Source of the DNA: JANOAR01 sp031411235 | GTDB lineage: Bacteria; Verrucomicrobiota; Verrucomicrobiia; Verrucomicrobiales; Verrucomicrobiaceae | Length of the DNA stretch: 26,096 nucleotides | Assembly: GCA_031411235.1 (NCBI GenBank) | Contig: JANOAR010000311.1 | Location: forward strand, 1 to 26,096 | Reading direction: 5' to 3' | In this document: one piece after another, positions 1 through 6,360 of the stretch | How positions within the stretch are numbered: position 1 is the stretch's first letter | How the letters are laid out: each line of letters opens with the position of its first letter | Translations under genes and position numbers: made by a program | Notes under the pieces: generated by a model | Seen by the model: the letters and a program-made list of their open reading frames with translations, nothing else | What the model was told of the DNA's origin: nothing | Database searches by the model: none

Positions 1-273
1 CTGGCCAAGAAGCACTGTCACTTTGGTAACACACTAATCGCGGGTGGACTGCGCGACAAAGGCCTGGAGCGAGCCCTGAAGACCGGTGATCTGAAGCACT
101 TCCTACATACCATCGCAGGCGAGGCTATCGAGCAATGGCGTCTGCCCGCCGTGCAACTGCGCCCCGACGACGTGGCCGCAGTCACACAAGCCTGGTCTCC
201 AGGCCTCCACCCCCTGAGCGCCGTCAAAGAACTTGCCGATTACCCCACCAACGGTTTGTTTGCACTAGGCTGA
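1..273 (+). CDS. C-terminal part of an unrecognised protein (cut by window edge)
   Basis: Frame 1 is open from the first base to a TGA at 271-273, giving 90 residues of a protein whose beginning lies outside the window. The sequence looks like a real soluble protein: mixed charge, balanced hydrophobics, ending in NGLFALG. I do not recognise a family and see no catalytic motif, signal or membrane segment. It is followed 13 bp later by a truncated PIN-domain remnant, so it may sit at the edge of a rearranged region. The open frame and codon composition support coding; the function is unknown. Confidence 0.5.
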   Translation: MAKKHCHFGNTLIAGGLRDKGLERALKTGDLKHFLHTIAGEAIEQWRLPAVQLRPDDVAAVTQAWSPGLHPLSAVKELADYPTNGLFALG

Positions 274-286
274 ACTGACCCATTTC

Positions 287-559
287 ATGGCTTTCATTGA
301 CCCATTCCAAACTTTGGGCCGCTTACATCTTGTGACGGGGCGCTTTCTGGAGGCCAATATGCCCTGGGATGGCGCTGCCATTCTTGCCGTCCGGCTGTCC
401 GAAGATTTTTGCCATAAGATCGGTGCGCGTGGTTTTGACATTCTTCATGTTGCCGCAGCCTTGGAGCTTAATATCAAAGATTTCATCACTTGTGATCGCC
501 GGCAGGCAACTCTGGCGAAAGCCGCTGGGTTGGATGTTGTGTTAGTTCATCGGGAATAG
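287..559 (+). pseudogene. Truncated PIN-domain (VapC-type toxin) remnant
   Basis: The 90-residue reading frame matches only the second half of a VapC-like PIN nuclease. GFDILHVAAALEL and the FITCDRRQ segment are the typical conserved helix and the late acidic-residue region of that fold. PIN toxins are usually 120-145 residues and begin with a hydrophobic strand ending in the catalytic D-x-S/T; that part is absent. Upstream, the same frame meets a TAG at 266-268, so no longer intact version exists here. No VapB-like antitoxin gene is adjacent. I infer a decayed toxin lacking its first catalytic aspartate. A short, functional non-toxin PIN fragment is possible but unlikely. Confidence 0.6.
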
Positions 560-799
560 TCAGAAGTGGGCTACGGCATGACTTCCAGCCCTTCGCTCTC
601 CGGCAAGCTCGCGCTGGTGATGATCGGAGCTGAGGAAGTCGGGGTTTTCGGCAGGCTGGCGACAAGCTTTTTGCTCCCCACTCCTACCCTATCGGCGCGA
701 GGGAAGTCGCGGAGCACATCACAAAGGGCCGCCAATTAAAGGCAAAAAAATAGTGTCACAAAACCGCCACTGCTGCCACGTTCTGTCCCCCGTCCATCT

Positions 800-2167
800 A
801 TGACCACATCCACCAGCACCCACACTCGTCGTCGCTTCCTGCGCAACACCGCCCTCACCGCAGGCGGTATCTTCGTCCCCAACCTCCTCTTCTCCCAAGC
901 GGGCGGTGGTAAAAAGCTCAACTTCGCTGGCATCGGCGGCGCGGGCGGCAAAGGCGAGAGCGATATTGGCATCGCCGCCGAAGGCGCGAACATCGTCGCC
1001 ATCTGCGACGTGGATCGTGATCGCCTTGCCAAGGCTCAGCTCAAGTACCCGGACGCCAAGATGTTCGAGAGCTTCAAAGAAATGTTTGAGGTCATGGGCG
1101 ACAAAATCGACGCCGTCACCATCTCCACCCCCGACCACGCTCACTTCCCCGCTGCGATGGAAGCGCTGAAGCGCGGCAAGCACATCTGCGTGCAAAAGCC
1201 CCTGGTGAACCGCATCTGGGAAGCCAACCAACTCCATGAAGCCGCCAAAAAGAAAGGCGTCAAAACCAACATGGGCAACCAAGGCCACACAGGCGAAGGC
1301 ATTCGCATGATGAAGGAATGGCTCAACGCTGGCATCGTCGGCAACGTGAAAGAAATCCACGTCTGGACGAACCGCCCCATCTGGCCCCAAGGCAACGAAG
1401 CCCACGCCAGCTACAAGGAAGGCCCGGCTCCGGCCAGCCTCAACTGGGCTGCTTGGCAGGCTGCCGTGCCTGATGCGCCTTTCATCGAAGGCGTCCACCC
1501 CTTCAAATGGCGCGGCCACCGCGAATATGGCGCAGGTGCCATGGGCGACATGGGCTGCCACATCCTCGACGGTGCCTTCTGGGGCTGCGAACTCGGCGAG
1601 CCTTATAAAATGGAAGCCCAGTGCGATGAACTCACGGATCTGAGCTGGAGCAAAAACGCCCATGTCCTCTGCTACTTCAAGACGGCCAAGTACGGCGAAA
1701 TCAAGCTCCATTGGTACGAAGGTGGTATGCGCCCTGAGCGCCCTGCGGAACTCTCCGCTAGCCGCGACTGGGAGAAGATGAAGGGCGGCTTCATGATCAA
1801 AGGCGACGAAGGCGTCATCCTCAACACCGATGACTACTGCGGCCATCCTGAACTCATCAGCGACCCCGAGCGCTACAAAAAATTCGCCGCCGAAACCCCC
1901 AAGACCCTGGAGCGTTCCCTCGCCCCCGGCAAGCCGCAGCTCGAACTCGTCCGTGCCATCGAACAAGACAAAATCTGCGGCAGCAACTTCGACTACGCCG
2001 TCCCCCTCACCAAGCTTTGCCTCCTCGGCAACCTTGCCATCGCCAACCCCGGCAAAGTCATCAACTGGGACAGCGCTACGCAAAGCAGCGGTGACGCCGC
2101 CGTGGATGCCCTCATCAAACGCAAAGGCTACCGCGCTGGCTGGGAATACAGTGCCGCTACTGTCTAA
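800..2167 (+). CDS. Tat-exported Gfo/Idh/MocA-family NAD(P)-dependent oxidoreductase
   Basis: This 455-residue protein starts with a twin-arginine signal (RRRFLRN at residues 10-16, then a hydrophobic stretch ending near residue 33), so it is probably exported folded with its cofactor. The Rossmann region follows: a glycine-rich loop GIGGAGGKG (44-52), then AICDVD, then TPDHAHFP and the VQKPL motif, whose K133 corresponds to the usual EKP catalytic lysine. The C-terminal half is the usual alpha/beta substrate domain. Members oxidise or reduce sugars and sugar derivatives; the substrate cannot be read from sequence. Secreted members of this kind are very abundant in Verrucomicrobiota and Planctomycetota. 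A strong terminator follows at 2195. The minus-strand isomerase at 4018-4932 also has a Tat signal and may share the sugar-processing niche, but the two are not co-transcribed. Confidence 0.9.
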   Translation: MTTSTSTHTRRRFLRNTALTAGGIFVPNLLFSQAGGGKKLNFAGIGGAGGKGESDIGIAAEGANIVAICDVDRDRLAKAQLKYPDAKMFESFKEMFEVMGDKIDAVTISTPDHAHFPAAMEALKRGKHICVQKPLVNRIWEANQLHEAAKKKGVKTNMGNQGHTGEGIRMMKEWLNAGIVGNVKEIHVWTNRPIWPQGNEAHASYKEGPAPASLNWAAWQAAVPDAPFIEGVHPFKWRGHREYGAGAMGDMGCHILDGAFWGCELGEPYKMEAQCDELTDLSWSKNAHVLCYFKTAKYGEIKLHWYEGGMRPERPAELSASRDWEKMKGGFMIKGDEGVILNTDDYCGHPELISDPERYKKFAAETPKTLERSLAPGKPQLELVRAIEQDKICGSNFDYAVPLTKLCLLGNLAIANPGKVINWDSATQSSGDAAVDALIKRKGYRAGWEYSAATV

Positions 2168-2194
2168 GCCGGACATCCCTAGCTAACTCCTCTG

Positions 2195-2229
2195 CGGGCA
2201 TCCCAGCATCACGCTGCGATGCCCGTTTT
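2195..2229 (+). terminator. Rho-independent terminator after the oxidoreductase
   Basis: An 8-bp stem, CGGGCATC (2195-2202) with GATGCCCG (2218-2225), is extended inward by a single C/C mismatch and a second 4-bp stem CAGC/GCTG around a 5-base loop. TTTT follows directly. It lies 28 bp after the stop of the 800-2167 gene, in the correct orientation to end its transcription. Confidence 0.8.
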
Positions 2230-2246
2230 GTATTTAACCGAACGCC

Positions 2247-2388
2247 GCGATAGCGACTGGAGCGCGGGGCTCCGACCCCGCAGCGCTTGTTCGCAGGCAC
2301 AACACCACCGCACGTTTGGGTGTTTCCTAGCTTCACGGCGAGGGTATAGCGCTGCGGGGTCGGAGCCCCGCGCTCCAGTCCCTATCGC
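2247..2388. repeat. REP-like inverted doublet with 41-nt arms
   Basis: The left arm (2247-2287) and right arm (2348-2388) are reverse complements over 41 nt with one mismatch, separated by a 60-nt spacer. Each arm has its own small palindrome, GCGGGG-6 nt-CCCCGC. This is the architecture of a REP/BIME doublet, the kind of element mobilised in trans by TnpA-REP (RAYT) transposases in other bacteria. No such transposase is in this window. The right arm runs into the 3' end of the minus-strand TPR gene and supplies its TAG stop (2382-2384). It could also act as a bidirectional transcript-end structure between the two convergent genes. Confidence 0.75.
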
Positions 2389-3896
2389 CCCACCGGCCCT
2401 GGATCACGACCTTGCCGCATCATCTCAATGCGATCCGTCGCGACTCCCCTCGGTAGCCCCAGTTCGATATAAATGAGCAAGTAGTGATCTGCGGCATTGC
2501 TGAACGCCGCTGGGTTATTTTGCAGCAAGCCCGGCAGCAGTGCCATGCGCGTCATGGCCACCCGCTGCGCTGCCTCTGCGGCACCCCACTTCTTTGCCCC
2601 CACCCGCACGGCTGCTAGGCCCAGCCAGGCCTCCACCGTCGTCGGGTGCATCTCTCCCACCTGCTTTTGCGCCAACTCCACCGAACGCAATTGAGCCGCC
2701 TCAGCCTCCTCGAATTTGCTCTGCGAATTCAGCACCAACGCTAACCCCCGATAGGCCTGCACGACATGCGCCGACTCGTTGCCAAACAGCTTCTCGGCCA
2801 CCGCAATCGCCCGCTGTATCAGCTCCTCGGCCTCCGCGTAGCGCTTCTGCGCGCCCAGTGTATTCGCCAAGTGCAGCAAGTCATCCACGATCACCACGCT
2901 CACCTTGCCATACGCCTTCTCATCAATCGCCAGTACCCGGCGGAACATCGACTCGGGGTTCTTCGCATCGCCCCGCGCCAGCACCAACTTCGCCACATTA
3001 AACAGACTCTTCGCCACCTCGGGATGCTCCAGTCCCAGTGCCTTCTCGCGCACCTTCATCGCCTGCCAAAACGCCCCCTCGGCCTCCGTCGCTCGATTGG
3101 TTCGCACCAAAAACTGCCCCAGCGCATGCCAGGCAATTCCTTGCTCTCGTTGATTCGCCCCCAACGTCCCCTCTGCCGACTTGATCTGCTCGCGCAGCAG
3201 TTGCTCCGAGTCCGCCATGCGGCCCATCTTTGAATACAGAGCCGCCAGCACCACGCGAGGGCACATGGGCCGCTGCGCCGGGTCTGGCGGGTGCAGCTTC
3301 TCAATCTCAATCGCCCGTTTCAGTAGCGTCTCTGCCTCCGCCAGCCCACCGCGCTCCATCTGCAACTTCGCCAAATTCACGCAGCGAATCGCCACCCAAG
3401 GATGATCCTTGCCCTGCTGCGCACTCGTCAGCGCCAGCGTCTTGCGAAACAACGCTTCCGACTCATCAAGCCGCGCCTCATCCTTCTGCATCGCCCCCAC
3501 CTGCCATAGTGACTGGGCAAAGTCATTCATCGCGTCCGATGTATCCGCGTGCTCCGCGCCCCTTGTCTTTATTGCCAGTGCCAGCGCCCGACGCAGCACT
3601 CCCTCTGCCTCCACCCACTTCTCATTCTCCATCAGGCAGCGCCCGTGCAATTCCAGTGCCAGCGCATACTCAGCCGACGACACGTCCCCCAGCCGCTCAA
3701 ACATCGCCACCCCTTGCTCTGTTAGTTCCAGGCTCTTCTGCGGTTCGCGAAACTTCCGCGCCCTCTCCCCATCACTGGCCAGTTCCACCGCCTTCTCCCG
3801 TGAATCCCCAGCCTGCGGCGACACCGCACCCGCTGGCAGAGCCAGCAAGCCCATCGCCGCCGCAAGGGCAAGCCTAAGACTAAGCGGTGTCTTCAC
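2382..3896 (-). CDS. Exported tetratricopeptide-repeat (kinesin-light-chain-like) protein
   Basis: The 504-residue product begins at a GTG (3896) with a Sec signal: MKTPLSLRLALAAAMG, then a leucine/alanine core ending in AVS near residue 26. The rest is a run of about eight 42-residue TPR units of the TPR_10/TPR_12 type, recognisable by repeated EAE-x-LL-x-RAL-x-I-x-EK segments and G-x-x-HP-x-VA turns. Such proteins are helical scaffolds; no enzymatic domain is visible. It is downstream of the sugar isomerase on the same strand, separated only by the hairpin element at 3901-4015, whose end lies 4 bp from this start codon. Its stop codon is inside the right arm of the REP-like repeat, so the last few residues may have been altered when that repeat landed. 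Confidence 0.85.
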   Translation of the reverse strand: MKTPLSLRLALAAAMGLLALPAGAVSPQAGDSREKAVELASDGERARKFREPQKSLELTEQGVAMFERLGDVSSAEYALALELHGRCLMENEKWVEAEGVLRRALALAIKTRGAEHADTSDAMNDFAQSLWQVGAMQKDEARLDESEALFRKTLALTSAQQGKDHPWVAIRCVNLAKLQMERGGLAEAETLLKRAIEIEKLHPPDPAQRPMCPRVVLAALYSKMGRMADSEQLLREQIKSAEGTLGANQREQGIAWHALGQFLVRTNRATEAEGAFWQAMKVREKALGLEHPEVAKSLFNVAKLVLARGDAKNPESMFRRVLAIDEKAYGKVSVVIVDDLLHLANTLGAQKRYAEAEELIQRAIAVAEKLFGNESAHVVQAYRGLALVLNSQSKFEEAEAAQLRSVELAQKQVGEMHPTTVEAWLGLAAVRVGAKKWGAAEAAQRVAMTRMALLPGLLQNNPAAFSNAADHYLLIYIELGLPRGVATDRIEMMRQGRDPGPVGR

Positions 3897-3900
3897 AATG

Positions 3901-4015
3901 AGCTGTCGGAGGGATAAGGGATAAGGGGAGTGCCTTCGGGTGTGCTCTTCGTAGCTAGTGTGGTTTTCAATTCAAGCGCGAAGCCACTCCCCTTATCCCT
4001 CTCTGCTCGCTTTGC
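3901..4015. repeat. Intergenic hairpin element, copy A
   Basis: The element fills the gap between the sugar isomerase and the TPR gene. It has 16-bp perfect inverted arms (3917-3932 and 3985-4000). The left arm is part of a heptamer run of GGGATAA units. The core between the arms contains TGCCTTCGGGTGTGCTCTTCG and, further on, ATTCAAGCGCGAAGCC. The outer ends are AGCTGTCGGAGGGA (3901-3914) and CGCTTTGC (4008-4015). The core and both outer ends recur at 19446-19594, so this is a dispersed element and not a simple terminator. It may attenuate readthrough from the isomerase into the TPR gene. Confidence 0.8.
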
Positions 4016-4017
4016 TA

Positions 4018-4932
4018 TCACGCCAGCATCGGCCTCAGCATCTCGATGATCTCCGGCACCCGCTGGAAGGGATCTTCCGCCATCTCGTACTCCAGCGTGA
4101 ACCACCCTTGGTAATTCGCCGCCCGCAGGATCTCGATCACCCGCTTCACATCGCTGGGTTCGCTCTTCGTCGCGCCCGCCTTCTTGATCTCCATCTTCAA
4201 CTGCACATTCACCGCATACGGCGCGATCCTCTCCAGATCAGCGTAGGGATCCTCGGTGTGGAAGTTGCCACTGTCGAAATTGATCCCCGCCCAGTCACTC
4301 TTTACCGACTGCACGATCTTCAACAAATTCGCCGGTTCAGCGACCAGCCCCCCGTGGTTCTCCACCCCCAGGAAGATGCCCTTCGTCGCTGCGTAATCCA
4401 GGCATTCCTGATACGCGGCAATGCAATTCGCCATCGCCTCATCGAAGTTCACATCCTTCGGCGGCGCACCTGCAAAAACCCGAATGTGCGGCGCATTCAT
4501 CAGCGCCGAGTAGTCGATCCACTTCTTCGTCAGCGCGATATTCTCGTCCAGCTTTTCCCCCTTCGGAAACGCCCAGCTATTGCCGATCGCCGTCCCCGTC
4601 AGTTGCACCCCGCGTATGAAAGCCCGGTGCCGCAGCGCCAGCAGAAACTTCTCATCCACATCCGGTGGGAAGTAGTAACTCGTCACCTCCGCCCCAGGGA
4701 TATTGTGGTCGGCGCACCAATCCACAAAATCAAACACACTCCACGCCTCATGGCCAGGCTGTGGCTTCTGCTCCTTATCGCGCATGAACTTGAAGTACTT
4801 ACCAAAGCTATACGCTGCGAGCCCCAGTTGCATACGGCTCTTGCCCGCACGCTTGATGGGTTCGATGGCAGGAAGAGCTGACACGCTAAGCGCACCCAGA
4901 CTGGTATGAAGGAAGGAACGACGAGAGAACAT
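4018..4932 (-). CDS. Tat-exported sugar phosphate isomerase/epimerase (xylose-isomerase-like TIM barrel)
   Basis: I place the start at the ATG at 4932, giving 304 residues. It opens with MFSRRSFLHTSLGALS, a twin-arginine signal, and everything upstream in the frame is antisense to the glycosyltransferase. The body is an AP-endonuclease-2/xylose-isomerase TIM barrel: LGLAAYSF (36-43), GAEVTSYYF (80-88), GVENHGG (189-195), INFDSGNFH (217-225) and FTLEYE (278-283). E191, D220 and E281 are the likely metal-binding and catalytic carboxylates. The family includes hydroxypyruvate isomerase, myo-inosose dehydratase and many uncharacterised exported epimerases in Verrucomicrobiota; the substrate here is unknown. 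The stop touches the hairpin element that separates it from the TPR gene. Confidence 0.88.
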   Translation of the reverse strand: MFSRRSFLHTSLGALSVSALPAIEPIKRAGKSRMQLGLAAYSFGKYFKFMRDKEQKPQPGHEAWSVFDFVDWCADHNIPGAEVTSYYFPPDVDEKFLLALRHRAFIRGVQLTGTAIGNSWAFPKGEKLDENIALTKKWIDYSALMNAPHIRVFAGAPPKDVNFDEAMANCIAAYQECLDYAATKGIFLGVENHGGLVAEPANLLKIVQSVKSDWAGINFDSGNFHTEDPYADLERIAPYAVNVQLKMEIKKAGATKSEPSDVKRVIEILRAANYQGWFTLEYEMAEDPFQRVPEIIEMLRPMLA

Positions 4933-5011
4933 AAGGCGAGTCTCAACGACGCAAGGTGGGCAGCCTTTCGCGCAACGAGGCATCACGCCTCCACGACTCC
5001 ACGCCTTTCCC

Positions 5012-5032
5012 CTTTTGCCTTCTGCCTTTTGC
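5012..5032. repeat. Three tandem heptanucleotides upstream of the glycosyltransferase
   Basis: CTTTTGC, CTTCTGC and CTTTTGC follow one another exactly, with a partial fourth unit. They lie 20 bp upstream of the glycosyltransferase start. The 7-base period matches the arms of the hairpin elements at 3901 and 19446 and the array at 6302. This resembles the short tandemly repeated heptamers (STRR) known from filamentous cyanobacteria. Confidence 0.6.
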
Positions 5033-5052
5033 CTTAGCTTTTCCACCCTCCC

Positions 5053-6297
5053 ATGAAATTGATCGTCCTCACCGCCGACGCAAACACCCTCATCTACCAT
5101 CGCGGCGACCTCATCCGCGACTTCGCTGCCGCAGGCTGCGAAGTCGTCACCTCCGCCGCCGAAGACTACCCGCATGTGCAGGCCTTTATGAAATCGCTGG
5201 GCGCACGGCATCGCCCCATCCGCATGATTCGCAGCCGTATCAATCCCGCCAGCGACCTCATCACTCTGCTCGACATGTGGCGGTTGTTTCGCAGCGAGCA
5301 GCCCGATGCGCTCTTCGCCTACACGATAAAAAGCGTCGTCTATGGCTGTGTCGTTGCACGGCTGGCAGGCGTGCCGCGCGTCTATGCGCTGCTGCCCGGC
5401 CTCGGCTTCACCTTCGTCAAACAAACCACGCTGAAGGGCCGCATCCTCAGCCGCCTCTCGCGCTGGCTGCATCGCTTCGCCCTGCGCCGGGCGGATGTCA
5501 TCTTCCTGCAAAACAACGACGACCTCGCCATGCTCCGCGAGGAGCACATCCTCCCCGCTGGCGTCCCCGCTCACGTCACCGCCGGCAGCGGCGTCAACTG
5601 CACCGAATACGCCTTCGACGATCTCGCCGAAAACCCCGACCTCGCCGCTGGTCGAGTGCGCTTCGTCCTCGTCAGCCGCCTCCTCGTGAGCAAAGGCGTC
5701 GTCGTCTTCGCCGAGGCGGCACGCGCCATTCGAGCCAAGTATCCCAACGCCGAATTCCACCTCGTCGGCCCCTTTGACCCCAACCCCAACCGTGTCACCG
5801 AGGATCAAGTCCACGCCTGGGTCGCCGAAGGTCTCCTCACCTACCACGGCATGGTCCGCGACATCCCCGCCCTGCTGCGCACCATGCACATCTTCTGCCT
5901 CCCCACCTGGTACCGCGAAGGCGTGCCCCACGCCACCCTCGAAGCCCTCGCCGTCGGACGCCCCATCATCACCACCGACTCCATCGGAGCCCGCGAAACC
6001 GTCACCCTGACCTCGCACGGCCTCGCCCAACAAGCCGCAGGCGACCCCGTCCGCGAGGGCCACAACGGCTTCCTCCTGCAACCGCAAAACGTAGAAGCCG
6101 CCGTGCAAGTCATGACGCACTACCTCGACAACCCCCAGTCCATCATTCAGCATGGCCGCACCAGCCGCCAACTCGCCGAACAAGTCTTCGACGTGCGCCT
6201 CGTCAATGCCCTCATCCTGCGCGAGATGGGCCTGGAGCGTAGAAACCGCAATCGAGGAGAAGCGGCATCAGCGCCGATTCCTGAGGCGGGCATTTGA
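5053..6297 (+). CDS. GT4-family glycosyltransferase
   Basis: The 414-residue protein has the two-domain GT-B layout. The N-terminal domain holds an early strand MKLIVLTAD and the acceptor region with YALLPGLGFTF. The C-terminal donor domain begins around RFVLVSRLLVSKGV and contains EFHLVGPFD and the E-x7-E motif EGVPHATLE, which contacts the nucleotide-sugar. This is the retaining GT4 type that builds O-antigen, capsule or exopolysaccharide chains on the cytoplasmic face of the inner membrane. The length is typical. Heptamer arrays sit on both sides of it (5012-5032 and 6302-6322). The next gene, nspC, follows at 63 bp but is metabolically unrelated. Donor and acceptor sugars cannot be told. 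Confidence 0.88.
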   Translation: MKLIVLTADANTLIYHRGDLIRDFAAAGCEVVTSAAEDYPHVQAFMKSLGARHRPIRMIRSRINPASDLITLLDMWRLFRSEQPDALFAYTIKSVVYGCVVARLAGVPRVYALLPGLGFTFVKQTTLKGRILSRLSRWLHRFALRRADVIFLQNNDDLAMLREEHILPAGVPAHVTAGSGVNCTEYAFDDLAENPDLAAGRVRFVLVSRLLVSKGVVVFAEAARAIRAKYPNAEFHLVGPFDPNPNRVTEDQVHAWVAEGLLTYHGMVRDIPALLRTMHIFCLPTWYREGVPHATLEALAVGRPIITTDSIGARETVTLTSHGLAQQAAGDPVREGHNGFLLQPQNVEAAVQVMTHYLDNPQSIIQHGRTSRQLAEQVFDVRLVNALILREMGLERRNRNRGEAASAPIPEAGI

Positions 6298-6301
6298 ATC
6301 C

Positions 6302-6322
6302 GAATGACAAATGACGAATGAA
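6302..6322. repeat. Three tandem heptanucleotides downstream of the glycosyltransferase
   Basis: GAATGAC, AAATGAC and GAATGAA follow directly, starting 4 bp after the glycosyltransferase stop. The sequence differs from the 5012 array but has the same 7-base period. With the hairpin arms, this suggests a class of heptameric repeats placed between genes in this genome. Confidence 0.6.
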
Positions 6323-6360
6323 GCATACTGACCGCACCCCCACTGCCTTGGTTATTCCTC

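Noticed and set aside
719..2176. A long minus-strand open frame over the oxidoreductase gene.
   Set aside because: It mirrors the strong plus-strand gene codon for codon in a GC-rich region, has no recognisable domain, and reads as alanine/valine/phenylalanine-rich antisense.
3901..4015. Treating the hairpin only as a rho-independent terminator.
   Set aside because: It lacks a U-tract after the stem, is much longer than a terminator, and its core and ends recur elsewhere, so a dispersed repeat is the better description.
4933..6183. Extension of the sugar-isomerase frame upstream of 4932 over the glycosyltransferase.
   Set aside because: The upstream part is antisense to the GT4 gene and unlike any domain; the Tat signal at MFSRRSFLHT marks the real start.
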